This document shows, piece after piece, positions 8,785 to 16,550 of a stretch of 64,000 nt of DNA (the first letter of the stretch is position 1; every line of letters begins with the position of its first letter). The stretch comes from Candidatus Enterococcus leclercqii (GTDB taxonomy: Bacteria; Bacillota; Bacilli; Lactobacillales; Enterococcaceae), in contig NZ_MAEH01000009.1 of the NCBI RefSeq assembly GCF_009933135.1, positions 124,001 to 188,000 on the forward strand, written 5' to 3'. The position numbers were made by a program, and so were the translations under genes. The notes beneath the pieces were generated by a model. It did not search any database. It was not told the origin of the DNA and was given only the letters and a program-made list of their open reading frames with translations.

Positions 8785-9493
8785 AACGAGTCTCCTCGGT
8801 ATTGTATTTTTTGTAGCCGGGATGGCGGCCTGTGATGCCGTAGCGTTCCCGCATAGCAATCAAATCCCCCATCCGGTCAGCAGAAATTTCCGGTTCTGGC
8901 TGCGTATTCAACAATGTGCGGGCATAGTACTGGGTCTTGGCACACAATTCCAGTGACTCCATCCGGTAATAAGCCGTCACGATGTCTGAACCCATCGCCA
9001 AAGCCCCGTGATTTTCCAACAAAACGACATCGTGTTCATTCAGATATGGCGTGATGGCATTCGGCACTTCTTCAGTGGAAGGCATTCCAAAAGGCGTAAT
9101 CGGAACAGCCCCGATGGTCAATGAACTTTCGATCAAAGAATAATTATCCAAAGGGATGTGGGCCAAAGCAAAACCAGTGGCTACCGGTGGATGTGCGTGA
9201 ACAACGGCTTGTACATCGTCACGTTCTTCATAACAGCGCAAATGCATTTTGATTTCAGAAGAAGGCTTGTAGTCTGCTTGTGCTTCTAAAACATTGCCTT
9301 TTAAGTCGATTTTGATAAGCTTATCGGCAGTGATAAAGCTTTTAGAGATGCCTGTTGGGGTGCAGATAATCGTATTGTCATCCAATTTAGCTGACACGTT
9401 GCCGTCATTGGCCGCCACCCAGCCCAGCTGCCACATTTTGTTACAGACATCACAGATCATTGCTCTTAATTCTTGTTCGTTGATGGGTTTCAT
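8747..9493 (-). CDS. fucA: L-fuculose-phosphate aldolase
   Basis: This 248-residue class II aldolase splits L-fuculose-1-phosphate into dihydroxyacetone phosphate and L-lactaldehyde. The zinc site is visible as His-Ala-His-Pro-Pro near residue 100 and Glu-Asn-His-Gly-Ala near 160, with the likely catalytic Glu in Ser-Ser-Glu-Ile-Lys-Met-His. The protein runs about 30 residues longer than the enterobacterial enzyme at its C-terminus, in the part that overlaps fucK. GGAGGCAACAAA precedes the ATG, which overlaps the stop of the hexosaminidase gene by 4 nt. No lactaldehyde dehydrogenase or reductase lies nearby. Confidence 0.93.
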   Translation of the reverse strand: MKPINEQELRAMICDVCNKMWQLGWVAANDGNVSAKLDDNTIICTPTGISKSFITADKLIKIDLKGNVLEAQADYKPSSEIKMHLRCYEERDDVQAVVHAHPPVATGFALAHIPLDNYSLIESSLTIGAVPITPFGMPSTEEVPNAITPYLNEHDVVLLENHGALAMGSDIVTAYYRMESLELCAKTQYYARTLLNTQPEPEISADRMGDLIAMRERYGITGRHPGYKKYNTEETRYEQPQTSSPAGV

Positions 9494-10860
9494 TTTGTTG
9501 CCTCCGTCTTTTTAGTATTTTGCCATGCTGTAAACAGTGATTGGAAGTCTGCCTTTGCCAACAACTCTTGCCGATAAACTTTTTGGCTCAATGCCGCTTG
9601 CAGCCAAAAGACCGCTTCAATCACTTGCTTTTCTGTGAGTGCATCAGGAATATCAGACCAAACCGCCAATGCGATAGCTGGCGTCTGAGCCAGATAAGCC
9701 GCCTCTACCACTTGATTGTTGGCATAAGTGGTCAAAGTAAAGTCTTCGGCGATTTTTTCATATGTCGGGTAGGTGTAGCTAGCTGCTTCTCCTAGTACAA
9801 AATAGAAGAAATTGTCGTTGTGGTTGATGACGTTGTAGCCTTTTTCAAAGAAGGTTTCCACTGGCGCCATATTTTGATTCCAACGGGTCCAATAAGAGAC
9901 TTCACAATCAGGGGACAATGACAATTTTTCCTGCCGATTGAGTCGGAAAAAGCCATCGTTCCAAACCCGTGGAATAAAGCCCAGCTGACGTACAAAGTCG
10001 ATGGTCTGATTGACGTATTCGATAAAGACCTCGATTCCGCTTGCTTCTTCGCCAAATTTTTCTTTGGCATAGGCCGCCAGTGTCGGATATTTGTCAATTT
10101 GGTCGAAATCAACAAATTCATCGGCGCCGATATGGAAGTAACAGCTTTCAGAAAACAGCTCCCCGTACTCTCGGTAAAAGTCCCGAACCAACTCTACAGC
10201 TTCTGGATTCAACAAATCCAACGCTTTTGCATCTTTGGTGAAATTACCTTCTTCATCAATGGTCGTCAATTGGAACTGAGGATAATTCTTCAAAATCTGC
10301 TTCAAATGTCCTGGGCTGTCGAAATCTGGAATCACTTGGATAAAATGACGGTTGGCATATGCAATCAGTTCGCGAACTTCGGCTTTTGTCAGAAATTCTG
10401 GTGATACCACTTCTGGATGGGCTTCAGATTCAATCCGAAATCCTTCATTCTCGGAAAAATGCAGTTGCAGATGCGTAAATTGGAACAAAGCCAAGCTGCG
10501 AACCAGCTGTTTTAAACTCGCTAATGAGAAAAACTTACGTCCCATATCGATCATAAAGCAACGCTCTTGGATTCCACCGTAAAACAGACCGCTGACCGGC
10601 TGTTGAAGCAACTGCCCTTGCAGTGCTTTGGCAGCACCATAAAACACTTGGCTCTCGTCACGACCGGTAATCGTGACCTGCTGATCTTGTTGATGAATTT
10701 CAAAATCACCTGCCAAATCGACATCCAGCCTCAGTGTAATTTGCGGCAGACTTGCTGTCGCTCCCGGTATCTCTTCACAAAAATTCAAAAATCGTTTTGC
10801 GCTTTCGGCCAACTGCTCGTCATAAGTCACGATCAGGCCTTTTTCATTCATTGTTATCAA
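9490..10860 (-). CDS. intracellular GH20 beta-N-acetylhexosaminidase heading the fuc operon
   Basis: The 456-residue enzyme has an N-terminal GH20b-like domain (to about 90) and a barrel whose catalytic pair is in Phe-His-Ile-Gly-Ala-Asp-Glu-Phe near residue 245. His-Leu-Gln-Leu-His-Phe-Ser-Glu-Asn-Glu and Val-Trp-Asn-Asp-Gly-Phe are further family motifs. There is no signal peptide, so it should cleave imported disaccharides or short glycans in the cytoplasm. The start is unusual: AAGGAG lies 10 nt before a TTG at 10860, and an ATG-AAT-TGA mini frame with ideal spacing overlaps that TTG. An in-frame ATG three codons later is an alternative start. It is the first gene of the fucA-fucK-fucI operon. 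Confidence 0.88.
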   Translation of the reverse strand: MITMNEKGLIVTYDEQLAESAKRFLNFCEEIPGATASLPQITLRLDVDLAGDFEIHQQDQQVTITGRDESQVFYGAAKALQGQLLQQPVSGLFYGGIQERCFMIDMGRKFFSLASLKQLVRSLALFQFTHLQLHFSENEGFRIESEAHPEVVSPEFLTKAEVRELIAYANRHFIQVIPDFDSPGHLKQILKNYPQFQLTTIDEEGNFTKDAKALDLLNPEAVELVRDFYREYGELFSESCYFHIGADEFVDFDQIDKYPTLAAYAKEKFGEEASGIEVFIEYVNQTIDFVRQLGFIPRVWNDGFFRLNRQEKLSLSPDCEVSYWTRWNQNMAPVETFFEKGYNVINHNDNFFYFVLGEAASYTYPTYEKIAEDFTLTTYANNQVVEAAYLAQTPAIALAVWSDIPDALTEKQVIEAVFWLQAALSQKVYRQELLAKADFQSLFTAWQNTKKTEATK

Positions 10861-10862
10861 TT

Positions 10863-10876
10863 CATGTTCACTCCTT
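10863..10876 (-). promoter_or_regulatory. ribosome-binding site with two-codon leader frame
   Basis: AAGGAG (10871-10876) is followed 6 nt later by ATG-AAT-TGA. The TGA overlaps the TTG start of the hexosaminidase gene, so initiation at the ATG followed by termination could feed or limit expression of the operon. Confidence 0.4.
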
Positions 10877-10918
10877 ACTAGCTCATTTAACTTGTTACTT
10901 TATCTAACTTGCTTCTTC

Positions 10919-10947
10919 ATCCTACAATGACAGCGCATTCACTACAA
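10919..10947 (-). promoter_or_regulatory. fuc operon promoter with CcpA cre site in the spacer
   Basis: On the minus strand TTGTAG (10942-10947) and TAGGAT (10919-10924) are 17 nt apart. The whole spacer minus its last bases is TGAATGCGCTGTCA (10928-10941), which matches the cre consensus with a single mismatch. CcpA binding there would block RNA polymerase, giving catabolite repression. Confidence 0.6.
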
Positions 10948-11280
10948 TGTGTGGTTTTTTCTTCTGACGGTGAGCTGTTGCCCTCCTCGATGATACACCA
11001 CTATGTAGCCTACCCCGGCTGTGTGGATACTGCCCCCAATCAAAAAACTAGCAGCAAACCGCCCCGCTTTGGTGCAGGTATCACTTTTCCCAGTGTAGCA
11101 TTTCTTTGTCATGAACAGTCGCGCCGTTTTTTAAACTCTGCCACAAAAACAGGCGACGCTCACATCACTTAGATAAGAAACTATCTATTAATAACTAATT
11201 GCGACAATCCTTGTATCTAAATCGGCAAAAGGAATATTCGGACCGATAAAAGTGAGTCCGTCCTTGAAAGGTTTAACAAT
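10948..11280. other. intergenic stretch upstream of the fuc promoter
   Basis: No convincing gene is seen. A plus-strand open frame at 10909-11172 lacks a ribosome-binding site and runs over the fuc promoter. The stretch probably holds upstream control sequence for the operon. Confidence 0.5.
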
Positions 11281-11381
11281 GAAAAAACAAGTCACTTCCA
11301 CCATTTGTGGAAGTAACTTGTCTTTTACGGTTCATCTTTCGTATTGTTTGCGTCAGAGGACGATGACTCAACTATTGTCAC
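11281..11381 (-). repeat. dispersed 3'-end element, copy A
   Basis: Read on the minus strand, this copy follows the AraC-type gene by about 50 nt. It has a conserved tail (11329-11381, beginning TGACAATAGTTGAGTCA) and then a hairpin with arms at 11307-11321 and 11287-11301. The stem is ACAAG/CTTGT where copies B and C have GAGAAG/CTTCTC, a paired change. The tail encodes Thr-Ile-Val-Glu-Ser-Ser-Ser-Ser-Asp-Ala-Asn-Asn-Thr-Lys before a stop, matching the other copies. It can also serve as terminator. Confidence 0.75.
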
Positions 11382-11428
11382 TGTCTTGCCTACTTTGCTT
11401 TCTTTTTGATCACTAAATAACTTTTTTA

Positions 11429-13684
11429 CTATTTGTTTAATGTGCGGAACTGTCCGGGAGTAACCCCTACAAGGGTGCGGAATTTGCGGGTATAGTTGGA
11501 CACATCATAATACCCTGCTTCTCGAATGATGTCTTTGATCGGTCGATCTGAATCAATCAAAGCTTGCTTGATTTTTTCCATCCGCAGTTCTTGGATATAT
11601 TTGGAGAAAGTCATGCCGCTTTCTTTTTTGATAAAGCGACTGAGATAAGACACCGACAGTTGAAACTCTTCAGCCACCATTTCCAGCGAGAGTTGCGACG
11701 AGGCATAATTGTCCTGAATGAAGGCAAACAATTCCTGTTTCAACTGCGATTCCTGGTTTTGCGGTTTGGATTGTACCAACGCACACAACACTTTGGCAAT
11801 TTCTAAAAGTTGCGGTTCCAGATCATACAAACTGTGGAAATCGGCCGCTTCTTCCGCCGTGGTCAATGCGGGACAGCTCTGAATATCAGAGGCAAACTTC
11901 GTGAGAATATTTAGCAGATAAAAGCCGTAAATCTTTTGCGCACCCGCAGTAAGCTGCTGATCCAAGCCATTTTCTATCAAACGATGAATGGTTTCACCAG
12001 CAACATCAAAATCGCCTTGTGTCAAACTCTGGATCAATTTCATCTTTTGGGAATCAGGGTATGAAATTCCCCCGGTAACCGGCTCTTCTTTCAACTCGTC
12101 ATAGTAGACGATGGCTTGTTCTTTCATTGTAAAGGAGTGCTCCAATGCCGCCAAACTTTCAATAAATGAACGATTGATTTCTGCTAAATGTTTGACAGGA
12201 TTACCTGCAGCGATTGTTGGCCGCAAACCCACCAGATCAAAAGTGTCATTATAAAGAGCTTCGGAGATCCGTTTCATTTCGGTTTCTTCTTCATAAGCTA
12301 CCAAAATTGCGATAACTTGAGTAGACAACACTTCGGTAGCATAGCCTACAAAACCGGTGCCTCGAACCATTTGCAGATATTCCATCAAAACGTCATGCTG
12401 TTGGGAGAACTCATTGAGGCCTTTTTCTCTCGTACTGATGGTCATCGTGAAGTAGTATTTCCCCTTCAACTGCACATGTACGGAATCCAGCAAGACCACC
12501 AGTTGTTCTTCATCTTTGATCCGACCACCGATTAATTTACGTAAGACTTGCTCTCTGGCGTGTGGCGTTTGGCGTTGGATTTCTTCATGGAGTTCTTTGT
12601 TCTCATTTAAAAAGCGCGAAACCCGTTCGTGAACTTGGATGCCCGACCGCTCACCAGACACATGCGTCTCCGCATTTTCATCATCGTATTCTTCCATCAG
12701 TTGTTCCAAGCGTTGAATCGGACGATAATTGTATCGACCCAATACAAAGACCAGAACACTGCCCAAAAGAAGTGTTCCTAAAATAAAGTAAAGAAATTTT
12801 TGCTGCACTCGATTGATAGTCGCCAGTGCCTTATCTGGATTGACCACCCCAATGTAGGAAAGTCCCAGACCAGTATTCTCCAATTGCTGCGTCATAAAGC
12901 GATGCCCACTAATAGTTAAGGTTTTCTCCTGTTTTGCTTGTGCAACATTGTCAGGATTATTCATGTAGCTGAGCAACTCGCGATTGCCGGTGCTGGACAA
13001 CACCTGATTTTGTTCATTGACCAAATAATTCGTACTTTCTTCACCATAAGAAGACTGATCCAAAAGTTTCTGGATACTTGATTCCTTGATAGCATAAACT
13101 GCCGTCCCGTAGGATACTTGGTCAGCGTTTTGTAGTGGTACCAGATAGTACATTCGATTATGACTCTCTGTGTATTCGTCTTCTAGATTAATTAATTTTG
13201 GTACATCAGTAGTCAAAAGCTGCGCAATCTCTCCAGCACTAAAATTATTCTTGCCGGAAGACTTCAAAAGCAACTCAGTGTTCAACCACCCGCTTGTAGA
13301 AAAAAGCATATCCGGCTTTTCATAGTACATTAGGAATACTTCATCCACGATACTACCTTCTAGTCGGTTCTTTCGCAAAGATTGCTGTCCTTCCAGTGTA
13401 TAATAAGGATGACTAATCATTTTCAGTGACAACTTGTTATCATGGGGAATTTGGTGGGAAAGATCATTTAGCTGCATCAAGTTATTCTCAAAAGAAGACT
13501 GCAACTGCAACAAGTGATTTCGTGCTGACAATTCCAGTTGCTGATTGATGCTGTCTTTTGAAGTTTTAAACCAGATACCTGAAACAATCAAAAAAGGTAC
13601 TAAAAAGACGAGCAAGTAAGAACCTACCGAACGACCTAACCCTGAAAAACAGGCTTGCTTAATCTGACCAATGATTTTTTTCAT
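11429..13684 (-). CDS. membrane-anchored AraC-type sensor-regulator
   Basis: The 751-residue protein has an N-terminal membrane helix (about 16-40), a large extracellular sensory region of Cache-like size (about 45-290), a second membrane helix (about 298-320), a cytoplasmic linker, and a C-terminal AraC double helix-turn-helix (about 650-750) with Ser-Val-Ser-Tyr-Leu-Ser-Arg-Phe-Ile-Lys-Lys and Gly-Tyr-Tyr-Asp-Val-Ser-Asn-Tyr. Such one-component regulators usually control nearby glycan or sugar genes, so the fuc operon is the likely target. The ATG at 13684 is set by GGAGGAG just upstream. This start region is nearly perfectly complementary to the sRNAs at 44.8-45.4 kb. Confidence 0.88.
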   Translation of the reverse strand: MKKIIGQIKQACFSGLGRSVGSYLLVFLVPFLIVSGIWFKTSKDSINQQLELSARNHLLQLQSSFENNLMQLNDLSHQIPHDNKLSLKMISHPYYTLEGQQSLRKNRLEGSIVDEVFLMYYEKPDMLFSTSGWLNTELLLKSSGKNNFSAGEIAQLLTTDVPKLINLEDEYTESHNRMYYLVPLQNADQVSYGTAVYAIKESSIQKLLDQSSYGEESTNYLVNEQNQVLSSTGNRELLSYMNNPDNVAQAKQEKTLTISGHRFMTQQLENTGLGLSYIGVVNPDKALATINRVQQKFLYFILGTLLLGSVLVFVLGRYNYRPIQRLEQLMEEYDDENAETHVSGERSGIQVHERVSRFLNENKELHEEIQRQTPHAREQVLRKLIGGRIKDEEQLVVLLDSVHVQLKGKYYFTMTISTREKGLNEFSQQHDVLMEYLQMVRGTGFVGYATEVLSTQVIAILVAYEEETEMKRISEALYNDTFDLVGLRPTIAAGNPVKHLAEINRSFIESLAALEHSFTMKEQAIVYYDELKEEPVTGGISYPDSQKMKLIQSLTQGDFDVAGETIHRLIENGLDQQLTAGAQKIYGFYLLNILTKFASDIQSCPALTTAEEAADFHSLYDLEPQLLEIAKVLCALVQSKPQNQESQLKQELFAFIQDNYASSQLSLEMVAEEFQLSVSYLSRFIKKESGMTFSKYIQELRMEKIKQALIDSDRPIKDIIREAGYYDVSNYTRKFRTLVGVTPGQFRTLNK

Positions 13685-13957
13685 TTTCTCCTCCATCTTT
13701 TCTTTGCAGCGGACAAAGTTACCTGCTGCTCCAAACAACTATGTAACGAGCAAGAAATAAAACGCTTCCCACAATCTTTGAAAAAAATACATATCGTAAC
13801 AACTGTCCATCACTGGCTTGTCACGATGTGTCCGATTGTAAACTTAACACATAATTTAGGTTATTTCGATATTAAAAGAACATTACTAAGGGAATTTTTA
13901 GGATATTTTAAGGCATTGAAAGCGAATAACAGAACGTCTGTGATATTTACCGTAAAA
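13685..13957. other. upstream region of the AraC-type gene
   Basis: This AT-rich stretch should contain the minus-strand promoter of the AraC-type gene, but no clear -35/-10 pair could be assigned. No gene is seen; a plus-strand frame at 13655-14041 has no ribosome-binding site. Confidence 0.4.
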
Positions 13958-13998
13958 AAGAAAGAAAGTCGCTTTTTGGGACTTTCCTGTCTTTCTTA
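13958..13998 (-). terminator. terminator after the ROK kinase gene
   Basis: The arms AAGAAAGAAAGTC (13958-13970) and GACTTTCCTGTCTTTCTT pair with a small bulge. On the minus strand the stem is followed by T residues. Confidence 0.7.
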
Positions 13999-14018
13999 TT
14001 CTAAAATCAACCCATATT

Positions 14019-14969
14019 TTATAACTGATGCTCGTCGTTAATAGCAACAACTTGCCCGCAACCGAATTTGTTACGCCAATCATAAACTGCACCCAAAAGA
14101 TTGGATTCATTGCCAAAGCGACAGATAGCAATCTCCGGCAAAAGCACGTTGCTGGGGATATGGCTTGAGATTTCCGCAATTTTTTCCTGCAGCATTGGCA
14201 ATAAAAAGTCAGCTTTGGAGATACCACCGCCAATCAGTATTTTTTGTGGATCCAACACATATTGCAGATTGTAACAGCCCACCGCCAATTGTTCGATAAA
14301 ATCGGCGACTGCTTCTTGAGCTTCTTTGTCGTTCGCGGCCAAAAGTTCAGTCACTTGACGACCATCTAAATCAGCAGGGTCTACACCTTTTTTCAAAGCT
14401 GTATCCAATACCAAGCTTCGGGTGGCACCAGTGATACTCCAGATTTCCCAACGCTTGGCCCCTTGCTTAACCGGCATCAACATGTAGCCAAATTCGCCCC
14501 CCAACAAGTGGGAACCTCGAACCAGCTTTTCCTCTATCATTACAGCCCCGCCAACAGAAGTCCCTAAAACAATCATTGCCAGATCATGGCAATCTTGACC
14601 TGCCCCTTGCCATTTTTCTGCCAAAAGAGCACAATTCCCGTCGTTTTCTGCACTGACAGGCACTCGATAACGGGCTTGCAGCTGACGTACCAGTTCTTTG
14701 CCGAATGGTTCATAAATCGGTGAACTCATGCCGATTTCCTGTGTCCCAGGATCCACCAGTCCCGTACTGCTGATCGCAATCCCGTCAAAGCCCGTGGCAT
14801 AGTTTTCATCAATGTGGTTCATCAACATCTCCGTCATCAAGCGATAATCATGACGCGGCGTGGGAAAATGACCACTAGCCAGATTGGTTCCCGTTTCTGT
14901 CAACAGGCCGGTTTTTACACCGGTACCGCCGATATCTACTGCGACTAATTTTTTCTCATGACTTGTCAT
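14019..14969 (-). CDS. ROK family sugar kinase, BglK-like
   Basis: The 316-residue protein has the phosphate loop Val-Asp-Ile-Gly-Gly-Thr-Gly-Val-Lys, the Glu-Asn-Asp-Gly-Asn-Cys-Ala sugar-binding motif and a late Ile-Gly-Gly-Gly-Ile-Ser motif. The ROK zinc motif Cys-x-Cys-Gly-x2-Gly-Cys is absent. Instead it has Gly-Gly-Glu-Phe-Gly-Tyr-Met, as in beta-glucoside kinase BglK-type members. It therefore probably phosphorylates a hexose, an amino sugar or a disaccharide released by the neighbouring glycosidases; the substrate cannot be read. The ATG at 14969 follows GGAG by 9 nt. It is transcribed from its own promoter with a probable cre site. Confidence 0.82.
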   Translation of the reverse strand: MTSHEKKLVAVDIGGTGVKTGLLTETGTNLASGHFPTPRHDYRLMTEMLMNHIDENYATGFDGIAISSTGLVDPGTQEIGMSSPIYEPFGKELVRQLQARYRVPVSAENDGNCALLAEKWQGAGQDCHDLAMIVLGTSVGGAVMIEEKLVRGSHLLGGEFGYMLMPVKQGAKRWEIWSITGATRSLVLDTALKKGVDPADLDGRQVTELLAANDKEAQEAVADFIEQLAVGCYNLQYVLDPQKILIGGGISKADFLLPMLQEKIAEISSHIPSNVLLPEIAICRFGNESNLLGAVYDWRNKFGCGQVVAINDEHQL

Positions 14970-15021
14970 TTGTATCTGCTCCATTCCAGTTTTTTCAAAA
15001 GCTCTGCCACATCTCCGCAAC

Positions 15022-15054
15022 AGAATGCGTTTTCATTTAGTTGTTGCCATTATA
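15022..15054 (-). promoter_or_regulatory. ROK kinase promoter (-10) with downstream cre-like site
   Basis: On the minus strand a TATAAT (15049-15054) is followed at about the transcription start by AATGAAAACGCATTCT (15022-15037). This fits the cre pattern WTGNAARCGNWWWCA except for the last base. No good -35 is seen. The placement suits CcpA roadblock repression. Confidence 0.45.
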
Positions 15055-15225
15055 CGACAACTCCCTGCTGCTGCCGCGAAGATCTGTTTGTGTTTTTATG
15101 GTAGGATGTGTTTTTTTTGCTCATCATCTTTTAAAGGCCCTTAAAGAATGCGCAGGAATCCCGCCATCACTCATTTTTTTGTGGTAAACTATGAAAATGA
15201 AAACATTAACTGAGGTGAAGACATT

Positions 15226-15789
15226 ATGATCACGATGGATGACATCATCCGCGAAGGAAACCCCACACTGCGTCAAGTTGCTGCTGAAGTCAGCTTCCCG
15301 CTCGGTGACGAAGATATTAAATTAGGCGAAGACATGTTGGAATTTTTGAAGAACAGTCAAGACCCTGTAAAAGCTGAAGAAATGCAACTGCGGGGCGGTG
15401 TCGGTCTGGCGGCGCCACAATTAGACATTTCAAAACGAATTATTGCAGTGCATGTTCCTTCTGCTGACCCAGAAAAACCAGAGCCGATCTTGAGTGCTGT
15501 CATGTACAACCCCAAAATTCTCAGCCATTCTGTACAAGATGCTTGTCTAGGTGAAGGAGAAGGCTGTCTGTCCGTCGACCGAGAAGTTCCTGGTTATGTC
15601 GTCCGCCACGCGCGAGTGACTGTGACTTATTATGATGCAGCCGGCAAAAAACAAAAGGTCCGGTTGAAAAATTACGAGGCCATCGTTGTGCAACATGAGA
15701 TTGATCACTTGAATGGTGTCATGTTCTATGATCATATTAACGAAGCCAATCCTTTTGCACTTAAAGAAGGCGTTTTAGTTATCGAGTAA
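15226..15789 (+). CDS. def: peptide deformylase, type 2
   Basis: The 187-residue metalloenzyme removes the N-formyl group from new proteins. All three motifs are present: Gly-Val-Gly-Leu-Ala-Ala-Pro-Gln (about 58-65), Glu-Gly-Cys-Leu-Ser (about 112-116) and Gln-His-Glu-Ile-Asp-His (about 154-159), giving the Cys-His-His metal site. The length and inserted segment between the first two motifs are typical of the Gram-positive type 2 enzyme. GAGGTG precedes the ATG at 15226. It stands alone between divergent and convergent genes and ends at a terminator. Confidence 0.97.
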   Translation: MITMDDIIREGNPTLRQVAAEVSFPLGDEDIKLGEDMLEFLKNSQDPVKAEEMQLRGGVGLAAPQLDISKRIIAVHVPSADPEKPEPILSAVMYNPKILSHSVQDACLGEGEGCLSVDREVPGYVVRHARVTVTYYDAAGKKQKVRLKNYEAIVVQHEIDHLNGVMFYDHINEANPFALKEGVLVIE

Positions 15790-15860
15790 TTTTCAGCTAC
15801 GATTTCTATCCTAGCAACCTCAAAAAAGGCAGCAATCTGACCACTGCTAGGTAAACTCAA

Positions 15861-15915
15861 GAAAAAAACAGCGACAGCTACTCTCAAGACACGAGGGAGC
15901 TGTCGCTGTTTTTTT
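15861..15915. terminator. bidirectional terminator between def and niaR
   Basis: CAGCGACAGCT (15869-15879) pairs perfectly with AGCTGTCGCTG (15899-15909). T runs flank the stem on both strands, so it can end both converging transcripts. Confidence 0.85.
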
Positions 15916-15951
15916 GTCTAAGATGTCGCTCTGTGTCATAGGAAAAATCAA

Positions 15952-16476
15952 TTACTGTTGGTATAAGATTCCCTTAGCGGCTAATGCTTGGGTGATTTTT
16001 TCAAGGTCGGCGTCACTTTGATAACGGATGGTGTGCAGGTGAATGCCATTGGTAAGATCAGACAACAAGCCGACATTTGATTTGCGGTAAGCTTCCATAA
16101 ACGCGGTGACGTCTTTAGGCGTTTTTATATGCAGGCCGCCGGTCAACTCTCCGTAGAGTTCGTGTTCGACAATCACGTCTATTATTTCTCCACCGTTAGC
16201 TACAATCGTCTCCAGCTCTTCTTGCGTTTTGGAGGCATCGTGTTGCACGGCAATTTTTTTCGTATAACCCAGATGGTCTTCCGCCTGATTCAGTTTGTAG
16301 CCTCGAGCAGTAGCGATGACTTCTTCGCCGGCAGCTCGCAGCAAGGCTACATCACCGACAATGATTTGGCGACTAACTCCTAACTCTTGAGCAAAGCGAC
16401 TCGCACTGATTGGTTTTTCCGTTGACTGCAAGCGCTGCAAAATTTCTTGGCGGCGTTTTGTTCCTTCTATCATCAT
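15952..16476 (-). CDS. niaR: niacin-responsive repressor NiaR
   Basis: The 174-residue protein has an N-terminal HTH_11 winged helix (about 8-60) and a C-terminal 3H domain (about 75-170) with the conserved histidines in Ala-Val-Gln-His-Asp, Ile-Val-Glu-His-Glu-Leu-Tyr-Gly and Gly-Ile-His-Leu-His-Thr. The family represses NAD precursor salvage and uptake genes when niacin is present. GGAGGG precedes the two adjacent ATG codons. It follows the acetyltransferase-chorismate mutase gene with a terminator-like hairpin between them, so it is probably expressed separately. Its targets are not in this window. Confidence 0.9.
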   Translation of the reverse strand: MMIEGTKRRQEILQRLQSTEKPISASRFAQELGVSRQIIVGDVALLRAAGEEVIATARGYKLNQAEDHLGYTKKIAVQHDASKTQEELETIVANGGEIIDVIVEHELYGELTGGLHIKTPKDVTAFMEAYRKSNVGLLSDLTNGIHLHTIRYQSDADLEKITQALAAKGILYQQ

Positions 16477-16505
16477 AATTCCCTCCTGATTGCGGATAAT
16501 AAAAT

Positions 16506-16550
16506 GACCATACAGTCACTACCGAGTGCTTCGGCAATCAAGCAGTGGTC
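16506..16550 (-). terminator. hairpin between the acetyltransferase fusion gene and niaR
   Basis: GACCA and TGGTC arms enclose further CACT/AGTG and CCGA/TCGG pairs. On the minus strand the stem is followed by TTTTATT. It begins at the stop codon of the upstream gene. Confidence 0.6.

Noticed and set aside
10940-11005. Possible seventh copy of the 3' element (minus strand, Ser-Ser-Pro-Ser-Glu-Glu-Lys-Thr-Thr)
   Set aside because: Only a short peptide-like similarity remains, there is no hairpin, and the position overlaps promoter sequence. The match may be chance.
10909-11172. Plus-strand open frame of 87 codons
   Set aside because: It runs across the fuc promoter and cre site and has no ribosome-binding site.
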